A stretch of DNA of 55,450 bases, taken from Fortiea sp. LEGE XX443 (GTDB lineage: Bacteria; Cyanobacteriota; Cyanobacteriia; Cyanobacteriales; Nostocaceae). The stretch spans positions 1 to 55,450 of the forward strand of contig NZ_JADEXZ010000034.1 of NCBI RefSeq assembly GCF_015206815.1, read 5' to 3'. Positions 27,350-36,155 of the stretch are shown in pieces (position 1 is the first letter of the stretch; every line of letters begins with the position of its first letter). The notes beneath the pieces are model-generated. The model searched no databases. It had not been told where the DNA came from and saw nothing but the letters and a program-made list of their open reading frames with translations. The position numbers and the translations under genes were made by a program.

Positions 27350-28579
27350 GTGGCTGACGATGAAAGTGTAATAACAGAACAAATTCATTCCAAAGATGTT
27401 TCATGGCCGTTCTGGCCGATTGTGCCACTCTATCCTTATGGCAAACGACGGACAATTCGTAAAGAAGTAATTAAAAATACCATCTGGACTTTTGACCAAT
27501 TGCAAGGCATCTTCTACGTTGTAGTGCCGATTCGCATGACTGTTGTCAAACTTGATGAAGGTGGTTTACTTGTCTACGCGCCTGTTGCACCGACAAAAGA
27601 ATGTCTTCGACTTGTGCAGGAGTTGGTAGCAGAACACGGTGATGTCAAATATATTATCTTGCCAACTATCTCTGGTATTGAACACAAGGTTTTCGTCGGC
27701 CCCTTCGCCAGATGTTTTCCCAACTCCAAAGTATTTGTGGCTCCGAATCAGTGGAGTTTCCCGCTGAATCTGCCATTAAGTTGGTTGGGTTTACCTGCAA
27801 AACGCACTCAGATACTACCAGAAGACAGCAGCCAATTACCTTTTGGCGACGAGTTTGACTACGCAATCTTGAAGACCATTAATTTAGGTTTGGGTAAGTT
27901 TACAGAAGTGGCATTTTTCCACAAGCGATCGCATACATTACTAGTAACAGATGCGGTGGTTTCTGTGCCAGAAAATCCACCGGCGATCGTGCAACTCGAT
28001 TCTTACCCATTATTGTTCCATGCTAAGGATAAAGGTTCTGATGTGGTTGCTGATACTCAGGCAAACCGCTGTAAAGGCTGGCAACGTATCACACTATTTG
28101 CTTTATACTTCCAACCAAGTGTGCTAGAAGTACCTGCATGGAGCGAGGTATTCCGTGATGCTTGGCAAGCACCAGAACGTTCTAAAAAAGCATATTTCGG
28201 CTTATTCCCCTTCAAATGGCAAGACAATTGGCAGAGATCATTTTATGCTTTGCGCGGAGATGGGCGTTTGTTTGTCGCACCAGTTTTACAAACCTTAATT
28301 CTCAATCGCGCACCAAAAGAAACTCTCGATTGGGCTGATAAAGTTGCTAGTTGGGACTTTCAATGGATTATTCCCTGCCATTTTGACGCACCGATTCAGG
28401 CCGAACCACAGCAATTTCGTCAAGCATTTTCTTTTTTAGAAAAGCAGCCTGCTACCAGTGCAGGTTTGTTTAATAGTAGTAGTTATCCTTTACCAGAAGA
28501 AGATTTTAAGATTTTGCAGGAAATTGACGCAGGTTTAAATAAGACTAGAATTGTGCCACCTGCAAAGGAGAAAATCTAA
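27350..28579 (+). CDS. DUF4336-type protein (metallo-hydrolase-like fold)
   Basis: The 409-residue protein belongs to the DUF4336 group, which resembles metallo-beta-lactamase-fold proteins. Characteristic segments are GGLLVYAPVAPTKECLRLV, VKYIILPTISGIEHKVFVGP, FAEYFP-like RCFPNSKVFVAPNQWSFP, and HKRSHTLLVTDAVVSVP. The classical HxHxDH metal motif is not present, and the group lacks a demonstrated activity. Homologues occur in cyanobacteria and plant plastids. The GTG at 27350, preceded by AGGTCGCAGG, gives the start VADDESV; a TTG at 27326 is in frame but weaker. It follows the HEAT-fusion gene by about 80 bases on the same strand and may be cotranscribed with it. Confidence 0.75.
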   Translation: MADDESVITEQIHSKDVSWPFWPIVPLYPYGKRRTIRKEVIKNTIWTFDQLQGIFYVVVPIRMTVVKLDEGGLLVYAPVAPTKECLRLVQELVAEHGDVKYIILPTISGIEHKVFVGPFARCFPNSKVFVAPNQWSFPLNLPLSWLGLPAKRTQILPEDSSQLPFGDEFDYAILKTINLGLGKFTEVAFFHKRSHTLLVTDAVVSVPENPPAIVQLDSYPLLFHAKDKGSDVVADTQANRCKGWQRITLFALYFQPSVLEVPAWSEVFRDAWQAPERSKKAYFGLFPFKWQDNWQRSFYALRGDGRLFVAPVLQTLILNRAPKETLDWADKVASWDFQWIIPCHFDAPIQAEPQQFRQAFSFLEKQPATSAGLFNSSSYPLPEEDFKILQEIDAGLNKTRIVPPAKEKI

Positions 28580-28584
28580 GAGCG

Positions 28585-28611
28585 CTTTAAGTCTGTGCTG
28601 TTAGACTAAAG
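28585..28611 (+). terminator. Possible terminator after the DUF4336 gene
   Basis: CTTTAAGTCT and AGACTAAAG form a bulged stem just past the stop codon. A T tract is missing, so the call is tentative. Confidence 0.5.
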
Positions 28612-28689
28612 ATAACGCATATCTTTCTAAATACGTAGTTTTTAAGTTACAGCCGATGTCATTGATAGTCAAGCGATCGCCAAAAAAAT

Positions 28690-28732
28690 GTAACTAAAGC
28701 TACATAATAAAGGCGAGTATGCGTCTTAATGT
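28690..28732 (+). promoter_or_regulatory. NtcA-activated promoter of hetC
   Basis: GTAACTAAAGCTAC (28690-28703) is a perfect GTAN8TAC NtcA box. Exactly 23 bases downstream lies TAATGT (28727-28732), which fits the TAN3T -10 element of class II NtcA promoters. The predicted start of transcription, near 28739, lies about 588 bases before the hetC start codon. In Anabaena PCC 7120 hetC is transcribed from an NtcA-dependent start about 570 bases upstream of the gene, so spacing and position agree. Confidence 0.88.
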
Positions 28733-29120
28733 CCATATCTTGGAAAACACTGTATCTCAAGCACAAACCAGACCTTTTCGAGATGTGGTTTTATTTTCCG
28801 GGTGTTGCGTAAATTAACAGAAAATGTAAGTAAGTAAAGTAAAAGAAAAATTAACTACTGACTTACATGTTGCTCAAAAAAATCAAAATATTACTGACTT
28901 GTGTTATCCAAATTACTCACATCAATTAGCTTATGTAAAATATAAACTAACGTTTTAACTTCAATTATCTTTAATAACAAAAACAGTGTTGTTAAATGAT
29001 TGGTTGCCAAAGTTTAGTTTAGGAAAAGCCACTGAAGAATGATCGTCAAGCAATTGTTGATTAAAAATAAAAATAATTGCGTTTTCTGGAGGCTATTGCA
29101 ATGATGCAAAATCTAATTAT

Positions 29121-29244
29121 TAAGTAGAAAGGTGCAAATAGACCGGACTATGTAACGGAAAGTAAAGTAGCTTGAAAACCTCTTCCCTTCTGCCCTCTGC
29201 CTCCTGCCTTGTCATAACGACAATTTTTAACATTGACCTACTTA
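29121..29244. mobile_element. 124-bp MITE-like element, copy 1 (in the hetC leader)
   Basis: The element has inverted ends TAAGTAG...CTACTTA; extending inward, AAAGGTG pairs partly with GGTG/CACC on the other side. A second copy at 32444-32567 is the same length with six base differences. The core AGTAG...CTACT is flanked by TA on both sides, as expected for TA-target (IS630/Tc1-mariner-type) elements. It has no coding capacity. Confidence 0.8.
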
Positions 29245-29326
29245 CAAGTATATCCAGCATTGTTTTGCTATAACTAATTGCGTTCAGTAAAACCAAAAAA
29301 CTTACACTGAGAACAGAAATTAAAAC

Positions 29327-32300
29327 ATGAACCCCTCTTCTTCGTTCAGAGTTCAGGGAGAACTGAAATATGGCAGCCAACAGCAATCTCTCACTCCAGA
29401 AGCAACTATTATTAAACTATTAAAAATAATTGCAGGGGATACAAATATAGCATCAGATTTTAGTCAATTGTGGACAATTCGTGAGTTTCAACTAGGCGAT
29501 GATTTAACTAGCTACACTAACAATATTATTATTGAAAACGTTAGTAATATTTTTTACTTAGTTTGTCGAGGACGAGTGCGTTTGCTAAGTTTTGATGCAA
29601 CTCTGGGACGGGAAGTTTCTACTCAGTTGTTATTAACAGAGCAAACATTTGGTGGGGATGATTTATTTTACGATTGCCCTTTAGCATATCGCGCGATCGC
29701 AGCTAGTCAGGGATTTGTAGCGCAAATTACTATTGCTGATTTACAAGTATGGTTGCAACGCCTACCTAATCTGGAAAATCATTTGCAAAAATCAGCACTT
29801 GAGCGCCAAGCACTAATTTTCTTGAGAAGTTATACCGAATTGCGATCGCTCAACAGTGCTACTGTGCGGCAACTTTTACCTTATATAGTTACTAAAAAAA
29901 TCCCTGCTGGTTCATCTTTAATTACAGCCACACCCGCAACACAAGGGCGTTTTTGGCTGGCGGGTGGGACAACAACTTCACTGTTGCTAGGAGATAGTTG
30001 GGGATATCCTGATGTGACATCTCCAGATGCGATCGCTGAAACAGATTTGTTAATCTACCATCTACCCAGGGAAGAATGGGAATCTGCCAAAGCACTTGCA
30101 CCGCAAATACTCGTCAGCCAGGATGAACAACAGGAAGTAGTTAGTAGTTCTGAAACAATCCTGTCGAGTCCCATCACCCAAATCCCCCTTCCTAAACCGG
30201 ACTACTCCCAACCGGAGATTTCCGCAGTATCAGAGATTGATTTTCTACAAACCATCAACCAGCCTCACCCAAAAGCTAAGTCATGGCGGAAATATCACTT
30301 CATTCCTCAACAAAGTTCATCCGATTGTGGTGCGGCTTGTTTGGCGATGATTAGCCAGTTTTGGGGTAAACGCTTCAGCCTCAATACTTTACGCAACTTA
30401 GCAGATGTAGACCGTACAGGTGCATCTTTGGCAGGTTTAGCCGCCGCAGCCCAAGCTTTAGGGTACGATGTGTTGCAGGTGCGGGCAAGTTTAACTAAGT
30501 TGGAATTGCAAGATCATCCTTGGATTGCTCATTGGCAAGGAACTCATTATATTGTTGTTTGGCGAGTCAAAGGCGATCGCATTTTAATTGCTGACCCGGC
30601 GATGGGACAAAAATGGCTGTCCCGTCCAGAGTTTGAAGCTAGTTGGACAGGATACGCTCTTTTACTAAACCCAACAGAGCATTTTCACGCCCTCGCAAGC
30701 GAAAATATTTCTTTAAGTCGTTATTGGCAGACATTACAGCCTTACCGCCAACTAATTCAGCAGATTATTTTGGTTTCGTTAGTCGTACAAGTATTTGGGT
30801 TGGCGATTCCTCTACTTACCCAAGCTGTCATCGACCAAGTAGTACCTCTGAAAAACTTTGCTACCTTAAATGCTTTTGCACTCGGCTTTTTGTGTTTGGG
30901 TGTGTGGCGCATCGTCTTAACAGCACAGCGACAATATCTGCTCGATTATTTTGCTAACCGCATCGATACTAGTTTGATTGGTGGTTTCATCAAACATACT
31001 TTGCAGCTACCATTGCAGTTTTTTACCTCCCGCCGAGTCGAAGACATTCTCAGCCGTGTTCAAGAAAACCGCAAAATCCAAGAATTCCTGACCCGTCGAG
31101 CTATCAGCAGTGTCATAGATGCTTTCATGATAGTTGTCTATCTAGGGGTTATGGTTTATTTCAACCTGAAACTCACTCTGTTGGTGCTGAGTGGAATTGT
31201 CCCCGTTGTGATTTTGACTCTGGGAGCAAGTTCTTTCCTCAAGCAAGTATCGCGGGAAGTGTTGCAAACATCAGCAAGACAAAATTCTACCATCGTGGAA
31301 ATGATGACTGGGATTGTCACAGTCAAAACTGCCGCAGCTGAAATTCCAGTGCAGACATATTGGGAAGAGCGTTTGATGAAAATGCTCAAGACACGCTTAC
31401 GGGGACAGAAGTTAGCCAATGTCTTGCAAATGCTGAGAAATTTAATTAGTCACGTTGCGACTACGGTTGTTTTGTGGTGTGGACTGCAACTGGTGATTAG
31501 TGGAGAGATGTCACTAGGTAAATTTGTGGCTTTCAATATGCTAATTAGTAATGTGACAAATCCTGTGTTGGCGTTGGTGGGTTTATGGGATGAGTTGCAA
31601 GCAGTATTGACAGCGGCGGAGCGAGTTAACGATGTTTTGGACTCTCAGCCAGAAGAAAATTCTCAAAAACCGTTACAGGTAATGCCGGAAATTCGCGGTG
31701 AAGTGTGGTTTGAGAATGTCTTTTTCCGTTATCATCCTGATGACCAGCGCCACACTTTGCAAAATGTCTCTTTTCGAGTAAAACCGCGACAGACTATCGG
31801 GATTATTGGTCAGAGTGGTTCTGGTAAAAGCACTTTAGTAAATTTGCTGGCTGGTTTATATCGTCCCAGCAGTGGGCGGATTTTAATTGATGGGCTAGAT
31901 ATTGCTGCGGTGTCCCCATCGTCGTTGCGTAGTCAAATAGGTTTTGTACCGCAGGATTGTTTTTTGTTTTCGGGAACGATTTTAGAAAATATCACCCTTT
32001 ATGCAGATTTTAACCATGAGCAAGCGATCGCCGCTGCCAAGTTAGCCGAAGCCCACGGTTTCATTCGTGAACTGCCTTTAGGATACAATACCCATGTCGG
32101 GGAGAGGGGTTTGCGACTTTCTGGCGGTCAAAGACAAAAAATTGCGATCGCTCGCGCCTTGCTCACCAACCCAAGAATTTTAATTTTGGATGAAGCTACT
32201 AGCGGTCTAGACCCTGAATCTGAGCGTTGTTTGTACCAAAAGTTAATTCGTTTGAGTCAGTATCGTATCACTTTTATCATCTCCCATCGTCTCTCTAGTG

Positions 32301-32425
32301 TGCGTCATGCTGACCACATCCTCGTTCTCGACCAAGGTATGTTGGTTGAACAAGGCACTCATCAAAGACTTATGGAAACAACTGGTCTTTACTCTCGCCT
32401 AGCTAAACTGCAATTACAACTGTAA
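29327..32425 (+). CDS. hetC: HetC: C39-peptidase ABC exporter required for heterocyst differentiation
   Basis: The 1,032-residue protein has four parts. An N-terminal cyclic-nucleotide-binding-like region (about 40-280) has FYLVCRGRVRLLSF. A C39 double-glycine peptidase domain (about 320-450) has QQSSSDCGAACLAM with Cys334, GTHYIVVW with the His, and ADPAMG with the Asp. A six-helix exporter domain follows (about 470-760), then the nucleotide-binding domain with Walker A GQSGSGKST (Lys834), LSGGQ near 931 and Walker B ILILDEATSG. In Anabaena PCC 7120 HetC (about 1,044 residues) lies just upstream of hetP and is needed for heterocyst formation; it has been linked to export of the PatS-type inhibitor. 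The gene order, length and NtcA promoter support the same identity here. Two MITE-like copies flank it. Confidence 0.92.
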   Translation: MNPSSSFRVQGELKYGSQQQSLTPEATIIKLLKIIAGDTNIASDFSQLWTIREFQLGDDLTSYTNNIIIENVSNIFYLVCRGRVRLLSFDATLGREVSTQLLLTEQTFGGDDLFYDCPLAYRAIAASQGFVAQITIADLQVWLQRLPNLENHLQKSALERQALIFLRSYTELRSLNSATVRQLLPYIVTKKIPAGSSLITATPATQGRFWLAGGTTTSLLLGDSWGYPDVTSPDAIAETDLLIYHLPREEWESAKALAPQILVSQDEQQEVVSSSETILSSPITQIPLPKPDYSQPEISAVSEIDFLQTINQPHPKAKSWRKYHFIPQQSSSDCGAACLAMISQFWGKRFSLNTLRNLADVDRTGASLAGLAAAAQALGYDVLQVRASLTKLELQDHPWIAHWQGTHYIVVWRVKGDRILIADPAMGQKWLSRPEFEASWTGYALLLNPTEHFHALASENISLSRYWQTLQPYRQLIQQIILVSLVVQVFGLAIPLLTQAVIDQVVPLKNFATLNAFALGFLCLGVWRIVLTAQRQYLLDYFANRIDTSLIGGFIKHTLQLPLQFFTSRRVEDILSRVQENRKIQEFLTRRAISSVIDAFMIVVYLGVMVYFNLKLTLLVLSGIVPVVILTLGASSFLKQVSREVLQTSARQNSTIVEMMTGIVTVKTAAAEIPVQTYWEERLMKMLKTRLRGQKLANVLQMLRNLISHVATTVVLWCGLQLVISGEMSLGKFVAFNMLISNVTNPVLALVGLWDELQAVLTAAERVNDVLDSQPEENSQKPLQVMPEIRGEVWFENVFFRYHPDDQRHTLQNVSFRVKPRQTIGIIGQSGSGKSTLVNLLAGLYRPSSGRILIDGLDIAAVSPSSLRSQIGFVPQDCFLFSGTILENITLYADFNHEQAIAAAKLAEAHGFIRELPLGYNTHVGERGLRLSGGQRQKIAIARALLTNPRILILDEATSGLDPESERCLYQKLIRLSQYRITFIISHRLSSVRHADHILVLDQGMLVEQGTHQRLMETTGLYSRLAKLQLQL

Positions 32426-32443
32426 TTTTGCTCAGAGTATATA

Positions 32444-32567
32444 TAAGTAGAAAGGTGCAAATAAACCGAACAATGTAACGGAAAGTAAAGTAGCTTGAAA
32501 ACCTCTTCCCTTCTGCCTTCTGCCTCCTGCCTTGTCATAACGACAATTTTTAACACCGACCTACTTA
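32444..32567. mobile_element. 124-bp MITE-like element, copy 2 (after hetC)
   Basis: Same length and orientation as the copy at 29121-29244, with 118 of 124 bases identical and the same TAAGTAG...CTACTTA ends. It begins 19 bases after the hetC stop codon. Confidence 0.8.
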
Positions 32568-32736
32568 GCAGGGGACAGGTGATACCGTTTCACTTTAAGG
32601 TTTATACATTTAGGCAAGCAGGGGACAGGAGGAAAGAATTTATATCAGAATTTTCGTGAAATGGTATGACTACCTTGGCTATTGCTATAAGCAAATAGCC
32701 CTGCATGAACAGATTGAAGTCTGAGGCTATGAAAAC

Positions 32737-32758
32737 AAAACCCGCGCAGGCGGGTTTT
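32737..32758 (+). terminator. Probable terminator of hetC
   Basis: AAAACCCG and CGGGTTTT form an 8-bp stem with a 6-base loop about 310 bases past the hetC stop. The stem itself provides the T tract. Confidence 0.6.
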
Positions 32759-32763
32759 GAGAT

Positions 32764-32815
32764 AGTCTGCCTATCGCGCTTGCGCCACGCGTAGCGCAAG
32801 CGCGATAGGCAGACT
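32764..32815. repeat. 52-bp palindrome with perfect 22-bp arms
   Basis: The arm beginning AGTCTGCCTATCGCGC (32764-32785) is repeated in inverted form at 32794-32815 around the 8-base centre CACGCGTA. It is GC-rich in an AT-rich spacer and belongs to the palindromic interspersed repeats of Nostocales. Confidence 0.9.
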
Positions 32816-32857
32816 TTGTTTGTGTAGCAGCGATTTTCAATCGCCTGGTGTTTCTTT

Positions 32858-33059
32858 AACGTGAATTCGATGAACCTCTCCTCAACCCCTCTCCGCGTCG
32901 GAGAGGCGCTGAAATATTACTAGTTTTCAACGGAAAACTCTGAGTTTTAAAGCCTCTAACGCCACTTGCTACAACGCGGGAAACCCGCGCAACGCAGTTG
33001 CTCCTCCTTGCAGGGGAGAGGTTTGGAAAGGGGTTTTTGATCTCCGTCGAACTCACGTT
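32858..33059. repeat. 202-bp inverted-repeat interspersed element
   Basis: AACGTGAATTCGATGA (32858-32873) is inverted at 33044-33059 (13 of 16 bases). Inner arms ACCTCTCC and GGGGAGAGG also pair. The interior is a GC-rich palindromic stretch of the type found repeatedly in Nostoc genomes. No coding region was seen. Confidence 0.7.
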
Positions 33060-33317
33060 TCTTTAAAGCTTTTAAAACTATCTCTTAGAAAAGTCCGAAA
33101 TATTTTTGTTCACAAATCATTTAAGACTGCTATATTTTAGCTTTCCGGATAGATTTTATATTGTGTAAAAAATATTTTACACAATGCAAACTAGATAAAA
33201 ATACTTTGGTTTTTATGTTACTGAAATTACTATATTTAGTGATTGTTTATTAAACGAGTTAATGGTAAATTTTTAGATAAATTCGAGAAAAATAATGGTC
33301 TCAAATGAACAGTCGGT

Positions 33318-33334
33318 GAGGGGTCAAACCCCCT
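33318..33334 (+). promoter_or_regulatory. HetR-binding-type inverted repeat upstream of hetP
   Basis: The sequence GAGGGGTCAAACCCCCT matches 14 of 17 bases of the HetR target found upstream of hetP in Anabaena PCC 7120 (GAGGGGTCTAACCCCTC); flanking bases (GTCGGT before, ATT after) also agree with my recollection of that site. It lies 662 bases before the hetP start codon. In Anabaena the distal hetP start is about 730 bases upstream and is activated by HetR during heterocyst development. Confidence 0.85.
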
Positions 33335-33995
33335 ATTGATCAACGAATCCGTAAGAATACTAAAAGTTACACAATACACATTTAGCTATTAAATAAATCT
33401 CAGTAAATTTAACTGAAAAGTGGTTTACTTATAAGATGACATTTACAAAAAAATGTAGTATAAATACTAAAGGTAGCTATTAAATTTTTCTGGTGCGTAA
33501 CCTTTATTTCCTCGTTGCCAACACTCGATATTTTTACTAATTTTCACTTTAGGAACACCAGCAAAATATTATACAATAAATTTATCAGGGAAAGAGATTA
33601 AGCCAAACTTGGAGAAGACTAAAAGAAGATAAAACTGCATCTACCACGAGCAAAATCTAGACTTTTTCCAGTTAGTTAAATGACATTATCAGAGGTTGAA
33701 AAGTAAAAGTAAATTTACTGAACTACGGCAAAGTAGCAACCTAGATTCAACACATTCAACTTTCTTCTCAAAGGTCAAGCTCATGGAAATAATCATCAAG
33801 AACAATGCAGTTCTAACTTCAAAACAAGGAATATTCTGGCTTTTACAGCAATGTTTTGTTCTTCCCGATAGGTTTATAGACAAAACTAAAAATATCAGGA
33901 AATTTAGAGTGTAGTTTTTGCAGTCTACAACTGTGATAGCTATTGATAAAACATTGGCTACCTGTAACACCTACTTTTCTACAACAATAAATACG

Positions 33996-34463
33996 ATGAA
34001 TCACAACATGACTAGTATCAGTAACTTTAATAAAGGTATCAATCCTCAACAATTTGACCAAATAGTTGAAGCGATTCTTGCCGGGAAATATTCTTGGGCA
34101 TGTGTGTTAATGCTACGTGTAGCTGGCTATAATCCATTACATTACATTCCCTATCGTACTTATAACAGATTGCTCAAAGAAAATACTTCCACAAGTAGAG
34201 CGCAGCAACAAGGGCGTGAAACTATCACAATTAGTCAATCATCTGCTGATAAAAGAGCAGAAACTTCTGTAACAACTAACTGCTTAGGTAAGATTAAAGA
34301 CTTAACTTATCTTGAGGTAGTAGGTAAGCAAAAAACAGAAATTCGTGGCGGTAATATGGAGCAGTGGTTAGCACAAGAAATTCCAGAATATCAACCCCTG
34401 AAATCTGAATCAAATACCGATAAAACTCAAGATTTTGCCTTAAACCTTTGTGAAGCTAATTAA
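33996..34463 (+). CDS. hetP: HetP heterocyst commitment protein
   Basis: The 155-residue protein carries the HetP domain in its first 65 residues: [38 protein letters not shown], then [10 protein letters not shown]. The rest is Ser/Thr/Gln-rich and unstructured-looking, as in other HetP proteins (about 159 residues in Anabaena). HetP acts downstream of HetR in the commitment of cells to become heterocysts. I use the ATG at 33996 (NHNMTS); a second ATG at 34008 is close, and the frame is open further upstream. Position directly after hetC, and the HetR-type site in its long leader, support the name. A hairpin terminator follows. Confidence 0.9.
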   Translation: MNHNMTSISNFNKGINPQQFDQIVEAILAGKYSWACVLMLRVAGYNPLHYIPYRTYNRLLKENTSTSRAQQQGRETITISQSSADKRAETSVTTNCLGKIKDLTYLEVVGKQKTEIRGGNMEQWLAQEIPEYQPLKSESNTDKTQDFALNLCEAN

Positions 34464-34511
34464 ATCGTCTATTGAATTAATAGATACTTCTCTACAACTG
34501 ACTGAGTGTCT

Positions 34512-34556
34512 GATAGCCTGTCATGCGATCGCAAATCTACGGCATGATAGGTTATC
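34512..34556 (+). terminator. Hairpin after hetP
   Basis: GATAGCCTGTCATGC and GCATGATAGGTTATC pair at 13 of 15 positions around a 15-base loop, 49 bases past the hetP stop. No strong T tract follows. A second hairpin with a T tract (ACCCGCCTT / AAGGTGGGT then TTTTG) lies at 34679-34714. Confidence 0.65.
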
Positions 34557-35294
34557 TGTCACTAGTTACACTTGACGGGTAAAAAATATAGGTTTTACTT
34601 ACTTTAGGTAACTTGATGTTAATTTTTATTACAATTATGTAAAATCACCTCATTAATCATACTCAATACAATTAACTTACCCGCCTTTTACTAAATCTCT
34701 CAAGGTGGGTTTTGTTACTGTATCCCTATATTTTCAGTGCGTAAGTAAAAGTGAAAAACCTAAAATTTAGATTTGGTATAAAGAGTCACGATATAAAAAA
34801 AATAATTTCAAAATGTGCCAAAATGGCAATTATTAACCAATAAAATCTTTTAAATTATACATAGAGGAAATGTACTAGCACAATCATTAACAAGATAAAA
34901 TCATTGAATATCTGACTATGAAATACATTTAACTGATTGTTTTTGCTGAAGCAATCAGTATACCAAAGAGTACATAACTCCTAAACCAAGACAGATGATC
35001 TAAATTGTTACTATTGGTGGTTCTGTTTCTGAGGAAGCCTGAGCAAAGAAAAGTTAGAGAGGTGGATTCCCCCAATACTAATTTTAAATGCCCTCTATTC
35101 AGTTTCTCAATGGTCGGAGAAAGTTGATAGAGTCTTCCATACTTTTGTAGTAAGGGAAATAGAAAAGGTAACAGCTTAGAGTTGTTGTGGCTGATAAAGT
35201 ATATAGCTACTACACTTTTGTTTTGATGATCGTAATCCTAGTTCGGATAATCAGGATTATCGCTGCTGTACATGCAATGGATACACCAACCACT

Positions 35295-35331
35295 GGAAGC
35301 TAAAAACTCAAATAGCTTCCAGTTTTTTATG
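35295..35331 (+). terminator. Intrinsic terminator upstream of the first parvulin gene
   Basis: ACTGGAAGCTA and TAGCTTCCAGT form a perfect 11-bp stem with a 10-base loop, followed by TTTTTTA. No protein gene ends just before it, so it should close a non-coding or unrecognised transcript. Confidence 0.85.
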
Positions 35332-35396
35332 TATCAATTAAAGCTACAGTAAATTAGCATTATAGCCAAAAAACTACGCAAAAAGTATTAATACAG

Positions 35397-36155
35397 ATGA
35401 ACAATCTTAGCAAAATTTTTATTGAACCAGAGGAAGTTGTCAATTTACTCAAAAAACAAATGAGATTGAAGGAAGTATATCAAACAATTTTAGTTAACAG
35501 AGTAATCTGGCAAGCAGCCGAGGCTAGAGGTATCACAATTACAGCCGAAGAAATTGAAGCAGAAGCAGAAAATCAGCGTCGAGAAAAACGCTTGGAAAGA
35601 GCCGCAGATACACTAGGATGGTTAGCTGATCAATTAGTTACACCCTATGACTGGGAAATGGGAATCCGCGATCGCTTATTATCGCACAAACTAGCACAAG
35701 TATTATTTGCTGATGAAGTAGAGAATTTGTTTATGCAAAATCGCTCGGAATTTGAGCAAGTTATTTTGTATCAAATCATTGTTGACTCTGAAACACTAGC
35801 ACAAGAGTTATACTATCAAATTGAAGACGGTGAAATCAGTTTTTATCATGCAGCACACATTCATGATATTGATGCTCATCGTCGGCGTAAGTGTGGATAT
35901 GAAGGTATAGTTTATCGTTTTGCGCTTCAGCCAGATATAGCCACCGTTGTATTTAGAGGAGCACCTCAACAAGTAATAAGCCCTTGCAAAAGTGAGAAAG
36001 GCTATCATCTTTTTTTAATAGAAGAATTTATTCCTGCTGAATTAACACCTGCAAGATATCAAGAAATTATCAATAAAAAGTTTCACAATTGGCTAAATAC
36101 TGAACTAGAATGTATGCTAAATACAGAATTACTTAGTAATTCAGAAGATACATAA
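35397..36155 (+). CDS. Parvulin-type (PpiC/SurA-like) peptidyl-prolyl isomerase, copy 1
   Basis: The 252-residue protein has a helical SurA-like N-terminal part (about 1-115; ITITAEEIEAEAENQRREKR and TPYDWEMGIRDRLLSHKLAQ). A parvulin domain follows (about 118-225; EQVILYQIIVDSETLAQELY, VIYRFALQPDIATVVF-like, and a PQQVISPCKSEKGYHLFLIEE tail). The domain is weaker than in copy 2 and the usual GG.LG turn is replaced by CGYEGIVYRF, so activity is uncertain. There is no signal peptide, so it should act in the cytoplasm. It lies between hetP and a second C39 exporter. Parvulins next to C39 exporters suggest chaperoning of exported peptides, by inference. Confidence 0.8.
   Translation: MNNLSKIFIEPEEVVNLLKKQMRLKEVYQTILVNRVIWQAAEARGITITAEEIEAEAENQRREKRLERAADTLGWLADQLVTPYDWEMGIRDRLLSHKLAQVLFADEVENLFMQNRSEFEQVILYQIIVDSETLAQELYYQIEDGEISFYHAAHIHDIDAHRRRKCGYEGIVYRFALQPDIATVVFRGAPQQVISPCKSEKGYHLFLIEEFIPAELTPARYQEIINKKFHNWLNTELECMLNTELLSNSEDT

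Larger units (their letters stand above)
28580..29326. other. Long upstream region and leader of hetC
   Basis: These 747 bases hold the NtcA-type promoter (28690-28732) and a predicted leader of about 590 bases, into which a 124-bp MITE-like element (29121-29244) has inserted. No gene is visible. Confidence 0.7.
32426..33995. other. Repeat-rich 1.57-kb region between hetC and hetP
   Basis: From left to right it holds MITE-like copy 2, two AGCAGGGGACAGG direct repeats (about 32568 and 32620), a hetC terminator, a 52-bp palindrome, a 202-bp inverted-repeat element and the HetR-type site of hetP. The remaining 660 bases form the long hetP leader. Short reading frames here look accidental. Confidence 0.75.
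34464..35396. other. Intergenic region between hetP and the first parvulin gene
   Basis: These 933 bases contain two hetP-side hairpins, then a stretch (about 34980-35290) with several small hairpins (for example TTTCTC/GAGAAA near 35105 and CGTAATCCT/AGGATTATCG near 35235) that ends in a strong terminator. No normal gene is seen; a short frame without a start at about 35030-35180 could be a remnant. Confidence 0.5.
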
